This document shows positions 16,116-24,320 of a DNA stretch of 64,000 nucleotides, piece by piece (positions within the stretch are counted from its first letter, which is position 1; each line of letters starts with the position of its first letter). The translations under genes were made by a program, and so were the position numbers. The notes beneath the pieces are model-generated. The model was not told where the DNA came from and ran no database searches. It was given only the letters and a program-made list of their open reading frames with translations. Source of the stretch: Afipia sp. Root123D2 (GTDB lineage Bacteria; Pseudomonadota; Alphaproteobacteria; Rhizobiales; Xanthobacteraceae); contig NZ_LMDP01000005.1 of assembly GCF_001425835.1 (NCBI RefSeq), forward strand, positions 1-64,000. The letters run 5' to 3'.

Positions 16116-17093
16116 ATGGAGGGATCGTTGCGTCGTAACAATGGGGCCGATGCAGAGTTTTTCTACGACCGCCAGAGCGGCAACCTAAGTGGGGCAAGCC
16201 TGGTCGACCAAATGGCGGTCTACGCACTGCAGATCGGCTCCGTCGTTACGCGGCCGTTCGGTCACCGCGGTTACGGATGGGGGTGCGACGTGGTTTCCAG
16301 CGCCGTCGCGCAACGCGACATCGTCGTTGGATTGAATGCAGATGCAAGATTTGCGATTCCGTTTTGTGATCGATACTGGAGCCGAATCCTCAACGATCGG
16401 TACGACTACGAAGAAGAGATCGAGGTGTTTCTGAAGAGCGTCGCCGACATCAGGTACACCTTCGTCGATTGCGGGGCCAATTTCGGCTATTGGTCGGTTC
16501 TCGCATCGAGCGAACCGTTCGGCCGCCAGACCGTCCTGGCGATCGAAGCCTCACCCGATAACGCCGCGCGGCTCGCATTGAATGCTGGATTGAATGGCAA
16601 CCGGTATCGCTGCGTGAACGCGGCCATCGGCGGCAGCACAGGCGGATTCGTGCGTGTCGCGGGACGACGACATGAGGCATTTTCGACTTATGCGGTTGCG
16701 GATGACGATCACGGAGCGGTGAGACGAGTCTCGCTCGACGGCCTACTTGGCAGCGTCCTCGATGCACAGGCGCCGACGGTCATCAAGCTGGATGTCGAAG
16801 GGGTAGAGATCGAAGCAATCGAAGGCGCAAAGAACTTGTTGTCCGGAGATTCGCTTTTGATCTGCGAGGATCACGGCTCGGATCGGGCGCACGGTGTTTC
16901 GTATCATTTGATGAATGAGGCCGCGTTGAGGCTCTACATCTTCGACCCCGCCGATTGTCATTTCGTTCGCGTCGAAGGTCCGGCGGTGCTGGATCGCGTG
17001 AAGCGATATCGTTGGGTCGGCTACAACGTATTCGCCACGCGAAGCTCGGTTTGGGAAGACCGATTGCAGTCTGCGCAATGGATTTGCCGATGA
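16116..17093 (+). CDS. FkbM-family SAM-dependent methyltransferase
   Basis: A 325-residue enzyme that probably O-methylates a sugar or other small molecule. Motif I is FVDCGANFGYWSV, the acidic strand IEASPD and the domain end VIKLDVEGVEIEAIEGA are typical of FkbM. An in-frame ATG at 16092 lies within the hairpin; ATG 16116 has CAGGAG at a proper distance and is preferred. The stop overlaps the opgC start (ATGA), so both are translationally coupled and may modify the same glycan. A decayed piece of a paralogue is at 6584. Confidence 0.88.
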   Translation: MEGSLRRNNGADAEFFYDRQSGNLSGASLVDQMAVYALQIGSVVTRPFGHRGYGWGCDVVSSAVAQRDIVVGLNADARFAIPFCDRYWSRILNDRYDYEEEIEVFLKSVADIRYTFVDCGANFGYWSVLASSEPFGRQTVLAIEASPDNAARLALNAGLNGNRYRCVNAAIGGSTGGFVRVAGRRHEAFSTYAVADDDHGAVRRVSLDGLLGSVLDAQAPTVIKLDVEGVEIEAIEGAKNLLSGDSLLICEDHGSDRAHGVSYHLMNEAALRLYIFDPADCHFVRVEGPAVLDRVKRYRWVGYNVFATRSSVWEDRLQSAQWICR

Positions 17094-18310
17094 CCGAGGG
17101 CGACATGCGGTGCGCACCGAATGCAGGTTCGCCTAGCGGAGGCACGGTCGAAGGCCATGGAGTACGCAGATCATCATCCTTGGGGCGCGACTTGCGGCTG
17201 GATCTGTTCCGCGGACTGGCGAACTGGGCGATCTTCCTTGATCACATTCCGAACAATACGGTGGCATGGGTGACCACGCGAAACTACGGCTTCAGCGATG
17301 CCGCGGACGTTTTCGTGTTCATTTCCGGTTACACCGCGGCGTTCATCTACGCACGCAGGATGGCCGCGCAGGGATATCTCGCGGGGACGGCCTTGCTGAT
17401 CCGCCGGGTGTGGCAGCTCTATGTGGCGCATGTCCTATTGTTCGTGTTCTACGCCGCGGCGATCGGCTACGTCGCGCAGGACTACGGACATTCCCACTTG
17501 CTGGATGAGTTCAACGTGGCCGGGCTGATAGAGCGACCGGTGGCGACGCTCACACACGGCCTCCTTCTCCAGTTCAAGCCGCTTAATCTGGACGTCCTGC
17601 CCTTATATATCGTGTTGATGGCGGGCTTTGCCCCGTTGCTGATGCTGATGATGCGGACTCCGAATACGGCGCTGGCTGCCGCAATCGCGGTCTATTTGCT
17701 GGCCCGCCATTTCGGCTGGAATTTTCCGGCCTATCCCGCGGGCGGCTGGTACTTCAATCCATTCACATGGCAGCTTCCGTTCACGATGGGAGCATGGGCG
17801 GCGTTGGGCGGCGCCGCCCGGGCGCAAGCGTTGGCTCGGACCCGAACAGTCCTGATCGCGAGCATTGCATTCGTGGTTTTCGCATTCGTCGTAACAGTTG
17901 GTGCTCGCCTTGATGTATCGACGTTGTCACCCCTGTTCGATGTTCTCAGTGAGAAAACCAATCTTGCACCCTACAGGATTGTTCATTTTCTGGCGCTTGC
18001 GGTGATCGTGGTTCACCTCGTTCCGCGAGACTGGAACGGCCTTCGTTCGAGCCTGGTTCGTCCGATCATCGTATGTGGTCAGAGGTCGCTGGAGGTTTTC
18101 TGCATCGGGATTTTTCTGTCGTTCGTCGGACATTTCATTCTGGAGATGTATTCGGACCGTATGCTTACCCAGATCGGGGTGAGCGTCGGCGGACTTCTGC
18201 TGATGACGGCCGTCGCGCTCTATCGGACCTGGTCCCGAACGCTTGATGTCCGCGCACCCAAACTATCGGTAACGCCCGCCGCAATCGGGCCCAAAGGAGG
18301 GAATGAATGA
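17090..18310 (+). CDS. opgC: OpgC-family membrane acyltransferase
   Basis: An integral membrane protein of 406 residues with about ten helices. The family opening RDLRLDLFRGLANWAIFLDH and FSDAADVFVFISGY, then NLDVLPLYIV and GGWYFNPFTWQLPF, identify the OpgC group, which adds succinyl or related groups to periplasmic glucans. Start 17090 overlaps the fkbM stop by 4 bp. A close paralogue lies at 35081, on the other strand. Succinylated anionic glucans could bind cations, which would give the gene a reason to be in a metal island; that is inference. Confidence 0.88.
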   Translation: MTEGDMRCAPNAGSPSGGTVEGHGVRRSSSLGRDLRLDLFRGLANWAIFLDHIPNNTVAWVTTRNYGFSDAADVFVFISGYTAAFIYARRMAAQGYLAGTALLIRRVWQLYVAHVLLFVFYAAAIGYVAQDYGHSHLLDEFNVAGLIERPVATLTHGLLLQFKPLNLDVLPLYIVLMAGFAPLLMLMMRTPNTALAAAIAVYLLARHFGWNFPAYPAGGWYFNPFTWQLPFTMGAWAALGGAARAQALARTRTVLIASIAFVVFAFVVTVGARLDVSTLSPLFDVLSEKTNLAPYRIVHFLALAVIVVHLVPRDWNGLRSSLVRPIIVCGQRSLEVFCIGIFLSFVGHFILEMYSDRMLTQIGVSVGGLLLMTAVALYRTWSRTLDVRAPKLSVTPAAIGPKGGNE

Positions 18311-18458
18311 CGAACCAAAGGACTTTCGCGTTTTGCGGCGCAGGCGACATAGCTGCGAAGAACGATACGACGTCTCGGACGTTTAAAGGACAACCGGTAA
18401 CCAGCCTACGGTCGATGCGAATCAATACGCGCAGCGACTGGGCTTAAGCGAGGTCTCT

Positions 18459-20327
18459 ATGATTGCGCTTCCTTATGATTATTTCCTGATCGCATGGTTC
18501 GTCATCGCGGTTGCCTCCGCCGCGTACGTCGCCTTCGACCAGTTCAACGGCAATCCTGAGCCGACGGTGATGAAGTGGGGCTTCATCCTCGTCACGCTCT
18601 ACATGGGACCGTTCGGTCTGCTACTTTACGTGCTGGCGGACAAAGAGCCGCATCCCGGCGAGCATGAGCGGTTCACCTCTCCGCTGTGGAAGCAGGGGAT
18701 TGGAAGCACCATCCATTGCGTCGCCGGCGATGCCACTGGGATCATCCTCGCGGCCACAATAACGGCGCTCCTGGGCCTTCCGATGTGGATCGACCTGATT
18801 GTCGAGTACGTTGCCGGGTTCACGTTCGGCCTCTTCATCTTCCAGTCCCTGTTCATGAAGAAGATGATGGGCGGAACGTACTGGGAGAACGTGCGCAAGA
18901 GCTTCATGCCCGAGTTCATCAGCATGAACGCCATGATGGCGGGAATGGCGCCGACGATGAGCCTGCTGATGATGGGCCGTGACATGCGCGCCATGGACCC
19001 GCTCGAACTGGTCTTCTGGGGCGTGATGTCGCTCGGCGTCATGGTCGGGTTTGCGACGGCGTACCCGTTCAACGTCTGGATGGTGAAGAAGAAGATCAAA
19101 CATGGTCTGATGACCGTGCGGGCAGAGGGCGGGGCGTCGCAGCCGCGTCAGGAAGCATATGGGAAACAGAGCGAAGCCGGACACCATGGCGGAATGCAGC
19201 ATGGGGGCGGTCACCGGATGGGCAGCGAGGCCACGGTCCCGCAGTTGGTCGCGTTGGCCGGGGTAACTTCGTTTCTTCTGATCTCCGGAATGGTGGTGCC
19301 GGGATTTTCTGTGAACCTGGGTCTGAGCGTCCGCGACGTAGACGGCGCCATCATGCCTCCGGGCATGATCAACACCTTCGATCTTCCGGGCGAGGCGATG
19401 AAGGACATGGCGGCGGTCAAGCCAAGGCAGGTCGTCTATAAGGCGCCGCCCGATGCCAAGGGCGACCGCGTGCTCGAACCGCGCGTCGAGAACGGGGTCA
19501 AGGTATTCGATATCGAAGCTTCCATCATCCAATGGAACATTCTGCCGGACGTTGCGGTCGAAGCCTACGCCTACAACCGCCAGGTGCCCGGACCGCGGTT
19601 GCAGTTGACCGAGGGCGATCACGTCCGCATCAATTTCCACAACGCGCTTCCGGAAACCACGACCGTTCATTGGCACGGGCTGATCGTCCCGAACGAGATG
19701 GATGGTCCGGCGAAGATCACCCAGAAACCGGTGCCGCCCGGCGGATCCTACACCTACGAATTCACGGTCGGGCAAAGCGGCACGTATTTCTATCACAGCC
19801 ACGACCATCCGGATCGCCAGCAGGCGCTGGGACTCTACGGCGCGTTGCTGATCGCGCCCAAGGACCCCGGTGCCGAAGTCAAAGCCGACCTCGATTACAC
19901 GATCCAGCTGCAGGAATGGCTCAAACGCGAGTGGTTGACCTATCCGGCCATGCTGATGGAGGGAGCGTTCCCGAACTATTTCACCATTAACGGCAAGGCC
20001 TATCCCTCGACCGATACCGTTGCCATGAAGGTCGGTCAAACCATCAAGTTGCGATTCATCGGCACCAACAATAATTTCGTGCATCCTATGCATGTTCACG
20101 GCGGACCGTTCGAGGTCGTTGCCGTCGATGGCGTAACCCTGAACGAAGGTGCCAGATATCAGGCGGACACCGTCAATGTCGGACCCGGCCAGCGTTATGA
20201 CGTTATCTGGACAGCGCGCAAACCCGGCAAATGGCTGGTGCATTGCCACATCCCGCATCACACGGCGAACAACAATGTCGAGCAGCAGGGCGGCGGAGGC
20301 CTGATGCTCGTTCTCGACGTGAAATGA
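18459..20327 (+). CDS. DUF4396-multicopper oxidase fusion protein
   Basis: A 622-residue protein of two parts. Residues 1-215 form a membrane domain of the DUF4396 type (helices near 10-27, 40-60, 88-135; MKKMMGGTYWENVRKSFMPEF; Met-rich MNAMMAGMAPTMSLLMMGRDMRAM). A short His/Met linker (HHGGMQHGGGHRMG) and another membrane helix (about 263-285) lead into a periplasmic two-domain multicopper oxidase: HWHG, YHSHDH, HPMHVHGG and HCHIPHHTANNN. The usual terminal axial Met after the last His is not obvious. The membrane part may bring copper to the oxidase. DUF4396 and oxidases are neighbours in many genomes; a fusion links them directly. Confidence 0.9.
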   Translation: MIALPYDYFLIAWFVIAVASAAYVAFDQFNGNPEPTVMKWGFILVTLYMGPFGLLLYVLADKEPHPGEHERFTSPLWKQGIGSTIHCVAGDATGIILAATITALLGLPMWIDLIVEYVAGFTFGLFIFQSLFMKKMMGGTYWENVRKSFMPEFISMNAMMAGMAPTMSLLMMGRDMRAMDPLELVFWGVMSLGVMVGFATAYPFNVWMVKKKIKHGLMTVRAEGGASQPRQEAYGKQSEAGHHGGMQHGGGHRMGSEATVPQLVALAGVTSFLLISGMVVPGFSVNLGLSVRDVDGAIMPPGMINTFDLPGEAMKDMAAVKPRQVVYKAPPDAKGDRVLEPRVENGVKVFDIEASIIQWNILPDVAVEAYAYNRQVPGPRLQLTEGDHVRINFHNALPETTTVHWHGLIVPNEMDGPAKITQKPVPPGGSYTYEFTVGQSGTYFYHSHDHPDRQQALGLYGALLIAPKDPGAEVKADLDYTIQLQEWLKREWLTYPAMLMEGAFPNYFTINGKAYPSTDTVAMKVGQTIKLRFIGTNNNFVHPMHVHGGPFEVVAVDGVTLNEGARYQADTVNVGPGQRYDVIWTARKPGKWLVHCHIPHHTANNNVEQQGGGGLMLVLDVK

Positions 20328-20357
20328 GCTTCCGCTTCACCGCAAACAGGAAAACAA

Positions 20358-20723
20358 ATGTCGAAGGCTTCAACGATCGCCATTGCATTGATCGCAGCAA
20401 TCTTTTCAGGCGGAGCAGCCGTTGCTCATCCGCAACTCGAGACCTCCGAACCCGCCGCTGGCGCGACGACGTCGTCGCCCAAGCAGATCAGGATCACCTT
20501 CAATGAAGTGGTGATACCGAAATTCTCCGGAATCGAAATCAAGGACAAAGCGGGCCGAACGATTGCGACCGGGAAATCCCAGGCAGACCCGGCCGACAAG
20601 AAGCGGCTGGTGGTCCCGGTGAAGGAGGAATTGTCTCCCGGCGAGTACAAGGTCGATTGGCACGCCGTCTCGGACGACACCCATCGCGTCAAGGGCACCT
20701 ATTCGTTCAGCGTGACCCGCTGA
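20358..20723 (+). CDS. copC: CopC-family periplasmic copper-binding protein
   Basis: A 121-residue protein with a Sec signal (cleavage at GAAVA-H). The mature N-terminus begins HPQLETSEPAAG, the Cu2+ amino-terminal His motif of CopC, and a second ligand is in WHAVSDDTHRVKG. The Ig-like fold is about 100 residues as usual. It overlaps copD (TGATG) and follows the fusion oxidase by 30 bp, forming a copC-copD copper unit. Confidence 0.93.
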   Translation: MSKASTIAIALIAAIFSGGAAVAHPQLETSEPAAGATTSSPKQIRITFNEVVIPKFSGIEIKDKAGRTIATGKSQADPADKKRLVVPVKEELSPGEYKVDWHAVSDDTHRVKGTYSFSVTR

Positions 20724-21658
20724 TGATCGAAGCCGGACTCATCATCGCGCGGTTCTTGCACTATCTGGCGACAACGGCCCTCGCGGGGCTGTCGTTGTTT
20801 CCGCTCTATGCCTACGCGGGAGCCGAACCGGGCGTCTTGGGCCGCTGGCGGCAACGCTGGATTTTGTGGATCGCCGTTGCAGCACTGTTCAGCGGCCTAT
20901 GCTGGTTTGCGTTTGCGGCCGCGAATATGAGCGGCAGCATGGCTGATCTCCTCGATGCGGAGACGCTGTGGGCGGTCGTCCACGACACGGGTTTTGGTAC
21001 TGTTTGGACTCTGCGCATGCTCCTTGCGACCCTCATGGTTGGCGTGGCGGCCCGGGGTCTCCGTTCGAAGGGGACGGCGTATCATCAGAATTGGATGATG
21101 CCACTCCTGGCCGCAATCCTTTTGGCATCGTTGGCGGGGACGGGTCACGCCCAGATTGAGGAAGGCTGGGCTGGCGTCATGCACATTGTTGCCGATGCCG
21201 TACATCTTCTTGCCGCCGGAGTCTGGCTCGGCGGCCTCATTCCATTGGCGTTGATCCTGCATCGCTACCTCGGAACGGACCTGAACGTCGGACCGAAGGA
21301 CATGGATCGAATTCTGATGCGGTTCTCCGGCATGGGATATCTTGCAGTCGCCGCGTTGATCGGGTCCGGCTTCGTCAATAGCTGGTTTCTGGTCGGATCG
21401 CTGTCCGGATTGCTGAACACGCCGTACGGCCAAATCCTTCTCGGGAAGCTTGCCCTGTTCGGTGGAATGCTCGCGCTTGCGATTGCGAACCGATTCTGGC
21501 TCGTTCCGTCGATGGGCAGGATTCGAAAGGATGCGGCCGAGGGATTGACGAGGTCGTCCGCCAGGCTGCGCAACCACGTGCTTGGAGAGCAGTTCTTGGG
21601 ATGGATGGTTCTCCTGGCGGTCAGCATTCTCGGCACGATGCAGCCGGCCGCCGGGTAG
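20723..21658 (+). CDS. copD: CopD-family copper-resistance membrane protein
   Basis: A 311-residue protein with eight predicted helices. The start overlaps the copC stop (TGATG), and the proteins together form the CopCD pair thought to move copper across the inner membrane. Conserved features include HYLATTALAGLSLFPLY, AGTGHAQIEEGW, HIVADAVHLLAAGVWLGGL and the RFSGMGYLAV segment. Length and topology match the family (about 300 residues). Confidence 0.92.
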   Translation: MIEAGLIIARFLHYLATTALAGLSLFPLYAYAGAEPGVLGRWRQRWILWIAVAALFSGLCWFAFAAANMSGSMADLLDAETLWAVVHDTGFGTVWTLRMLLATLMVGVAARGLRSKGTAYHQNWMMPLLAAILLASLAGTGHAQIEEGWAGVMHIVADAVHLLAAGVWLGGLIPLALILHRYLGTDLNVGPKDMDRILMRFSGMGYLAVAALIGSGFVNSWFLVGSLSGLLNTPYGQILLGKLALFGGMLALAIANRFWLVPSMGRIRKDAAEGLTRSSARLRNHVLGEQFLGWMVLLAVSILGTMQPAAG

Positions 21659-21706
21659 TGACAATGGGATTATGTAAAGGATGATCCGCTTGGAAGGAGG
21701 CTCAAG

Positions 21707-22180
21707 ATGAACACAGGTAACTTATCGCGGCGGAGCGCACTGGGAATTGTCGCGGTGGCATTGATCGCTCCGGCGGTTTCCGACGCTGCACAGAGCACCA
21801 TTATCCGTGTTCACAAGGATCCGAGTTGCGGTTGCTGCTCAGGCTGGGTGCGGCATCTGGAATCTGCGGGGTTCAGCGTCGCGGTTCAAGAAGAGAGAAA
21901 CCTTCAGGGCATCCGAAAGCACTTGAGCGTCCCGACCGATCTCGCCGCATGCCATACGGCCGAGGCGGGCGGGTACGTCATCGAGGGACATGTTCCGGCG
22001 GCGGCTATTCAGCGCCTATTGAAAGAGCGCCCCGTTGCGACAGGCGTGGCGGTCCCGGGAATGCCAGTGGGGTCGCCCGGTATGGAGGGCGGCACGCCCG
22101 AACGATATGCCGTTGTTCTGTTCGGGCCGGGCGGTCGACGCGCGTACATGGAATTCGAAGGCGTGCGTCCCGTTGGGTGA
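21707..22180 (+). CDS. DUF411 metal-binding protein
   Basis: A 157-residue secreted protein with an N-terminal signal that includes an RR pair (LSRRSALG). The thioredoxin-like fold of DUF411 shows HKDPSCGCCSGWVRHLE, CHTAEAGGYVIEGHVPA and GVAVPGMPVGSPGM. The CxCC cluster and the GMPxGSPGM loop are likely metal-binding. Strong AAGGAGG upstream. A paralogue lies at 41465. It closes the copper run 50 bp after copD. Confidence 0.9.
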   Translation: MNTGNLSRRSALGIVAVALIAPAVSDAAQSTIIRVHKDPSCGCCSGWVRHLESAGFSVAVQEERNLQGIRKHLSVPTDLAACHTAEAGGYVIEGHVPAAAIQRLLKERPVATGVAVPGMPVGSPGMEGGTPERYAVVLFGPGGRRAYMEFEGVRPVG

Positions 22181-22212
22181 AGTGGTGCGAGCAGCCAAAT
22201 ATTTAGCTGGAC

Positions 22213-23358
22213 CTACTTGTCGGTAATTGGCTGCATCGACCTTGTATGTTGTGCCGTCTCATCCATGGGTTTTGATATTAATCGCTGACGCAGACGGTCA
22301 ATGCGTACTTCAATTGAAGTCGAGATGGTTCTGCGCGCGCGCATAGCAGGTCGCTCGATTAACAGCCACGATGGAAGTGCGACAGCCATGGCCAACATCA
22401 GCGAAAGCAGTGTTAGCAACCAAACGCTGATGCTTGGCTGCACCAACATCAATGTTTGTGTGATTGGCCAGCCGAATATGTAAATGCCATAGGAAAGATC
22501 GATGCGATTGGTGAGGCTGCGCAGACGACCGATGGGCAGTTTTCCAAGCCAGACAATTGCGTACCCTGTCGCAAAAAGCGAAACGATGCGCTCAAGAGGA
22601 GATCCAATCGTAAGCCAAAACAAAACGGATACTGCGCCCACCCCGAAGGCAGACAAAACGATCTGGCTCCGGAAAACATAAAATCCGATGCCTAGAGAAA
22701 AACACAACCAAAAGCGCGCCGCCTGATCGAGAGGGGTTGTGTCGTGTCCGAAACGAACGAACAGAACTCCTCCCGCAATAGCCCACGAGAGGCCGAGCAG
22801 CCAAGCAAACCGCCGTTTGGTCAGAAACCCAAGCCATCCGACAAATGCGAGCAACAAATAGCACGCCGCTTCATACTTCAGCGTCCAGATCGATGCATTC
22901 ATGACGGAAGGATGTGGGTTCTCGCCGAAAACGCCGGGCAAACCTGTGGCCGCGGAACCCAGAAGCAGGGTGCTCAAGCCGTACCGCCAAACACGGGTGT
23001 CCGACAGGAATTGCGTCGGTGTGCAAGTCGTAACGATTGCTCCTACGAGGACCAGGAGCAGTGCGCAGACCCCGAGTGCAGGAAATATTCTGAGGCCGCG
23101 CGCAATCGTAAACTCAGTGATAGAGGGCGATTTAGCGAAACTTCCGGCAACCGTTAAGCCGGACAGAACGAAAAACACATTGACGGCATGATCACCCAGA
23201 TTGAAGTAGGTGATGCTCGAAAGGATTTCATCGGCCTTGTGACCAGAGTGTAAGAAAACTGCATGAGAAATGACCACGGCCGAGGCGGCCAGTAGACGTA
23301 ACAGGGTAAAGTTGTTCTGTTTCGGATCAAGAATGTCTCCGACACGGGTTAGTGCCAT
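22213..23358 (-). CDS. Acyltransferase 3 family membrane protein
   Basis: A 381-residue membrane protein with about ten helices. The opening NNFTLLRLLAASAVVISHAVF contains the family R-x10-H motif, followed by NVFFVLSGLTVAGSF and the RGLRIFPAL loop. Such OafA/ExoZ-like enzymes O-acylate exopolysaccharide, O-antigen or other glycans. It is convergent with the DUF411 gene. The C-terminal 45 residues are polar and basic. Substrate unknown; it is the fourth envelope-modifying gene in this copper block. Confidence 0.88.
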   Translation of the reverse strand: MALTRVGDILDPKQNNFTLLRLLAASAVVISHAVFLHSGHKADEILSSITYFNLGDHAVNVFFVLSGLTVAGSFAKSPSITEFTIARGLRIFPALGVCALLLVLVGAIVTTCTPTQFLSDTRVWRYGLSTLLLGSAATGLPGVFGENPHPSVMNASIWTLKYEAACYLLLAFVGWLGFLTKRRFAWLLGLSWAIAGGVLFVRFGHDTTPLDQAARFWLCFSLGIGFYVFRSQIVLSAFGVGAVSVLFWLTIGSPLERIVSLFATGYAIVWLGKLPIGRLRSLTNRIDLSYGIYIFGWPITQTLMLVQPSISVWLLTLLSLMLAMAVALPSWLLIERPAMRARRTISTSIEVRIDRLRQRLISKPMDETAQHTRSMQPITDK

Positions 23359-23780
23359 CTTCCCACCTATTTGAACGGCGTGATGTGCCGGATCGTTACG
23401 ACATGAACCGCCGCTTCAATCATCAGCAAGAAGTGCGCCAACGGTATGAATCTACGAGGACGCGAGCGAGCTGAGAGACTTGATCGGAAGCGGGTCGCCG
23501 ACCTCTCTCATCGGAAAGGCGACGACCGAGCGCCCCTGAAATCTTAACCGACAGGCATTTCTGAAAGGTTGAATTGAAGGCACGCCTGTCCAGGCAGTCA
23601 TTTGCCAAATATTCACTTTGGGTTTTCCAGCTCCAGCGTCGTTCCTGGCTTCGTGCGACTGTTACAATTGCTGCCCCTAATCGAAACAGGTTTTCGACAA
23701 CCGCGGCCATGGCCGCAGTTCTCGAATACGACTCGTTCGCGGCCAGGGCTTGTGCGATCCGATTCCGTCCGCCGCGTGCG
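23359..23780. other. Non-coding stretch, nothing recognised
   Basis: Between the acyltransferase start and the end of the CusF-like gene I see no convincing gene on either strand. The promoter for the leftward acyltransferase should be here. Confidence 0.45.
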
Positions 23781-24173
23781 TCAAGGCGCCGGCGTGATCG
23801 ACTGGACGGTATAGGTGCCGCCGGAGCCGCTCAGGGTGAAATTGACCTTGTCGCCGGTCTTCACCTTTGCGAGATCGACCGACGGTGCAACCGCGAACTC
23901 CATCGTCATGGCGGGCCAGTTGATGGCGGGAATCGGACCGTGATCGAAGGTGATCTTGTGATCCGCGGCGTTTAGCGCCGTGACCGTACCGGTGGCGGTC
24001 GCGCTCTTTGCGGCCTTCGCGTCGCTCATCGGCGCCATCTTCTTCATGTCAGACATGCCCGTGCCGCCTTGCGCGGACGCGGAGCCTATCTGCAGCGTCA
24101 GGGTTGCGCTGATTAGCGCGGCGGCAAGAACCCCGGGACGCGAGGTCCAGCGATGGTTGTCGACGAAGTACAT
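23781..24173 (-). CDS. cusF: CusF-like periplasmic copper-binding protein, second copy
   Basis: A 130-residue secreted protein. ATG 24173 has AGGAGA 6 bp upstream, so the longer frame starting at 24299 is rejected. After the signal (cleavage near SASAQ) a Met/Lys/Asp linker leads into the CusF fold: TGTVTALNAADHKITFDHGP, then WPAMTMEFAV. The His, the two Met of MTM and the Trp are the Cu+/Ag+ ligands of CusF. It is 148 bp downstream of cusA on the same strand, so it is probably in the cusBA-F operon. Confidence 0.92.
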   Translation of the reverse strand: MYFVDNHRWTSRPGVLAAALISATLTLQIGSASAQGGTGMSDMKKMAPMSDAKAAKSATATGTVTALNAADHKITFDHGPIPAINWPAMTMEFAVAPSVDLAKVKTGDKVNFTLSGSGGTYTVQSITPAP

Positions 24174-24320
24174 AGATATTCTCCTGTTTGGCTTGATGAT
24201 TGGCAGAGACCACGAGGGCGTGGGTTGCTGGTGATGAACGATTGAACGGGAGCCGCTAGGACCGTCTTCGCGTCCATTGCCGCCGTTTCCGACGCGCAAT
24301 TCTGTGAGGCCGCTCTTCCA

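Noticed and set aside
18397-18421. GTAACC followed by CGAA upstream of the DUF4396-oxidase fusion
   Set aside because: The spacer is 15 bp, not 16, and there is no inverted repeat upstream. It may be a weak promoter, but I do not count it in the regulon.
18621-20261. 546-codon open frame on the minus strand opposite the fusion oxidase
   Set aside because: Antisense of a clear multicopper oxidase; no family features.
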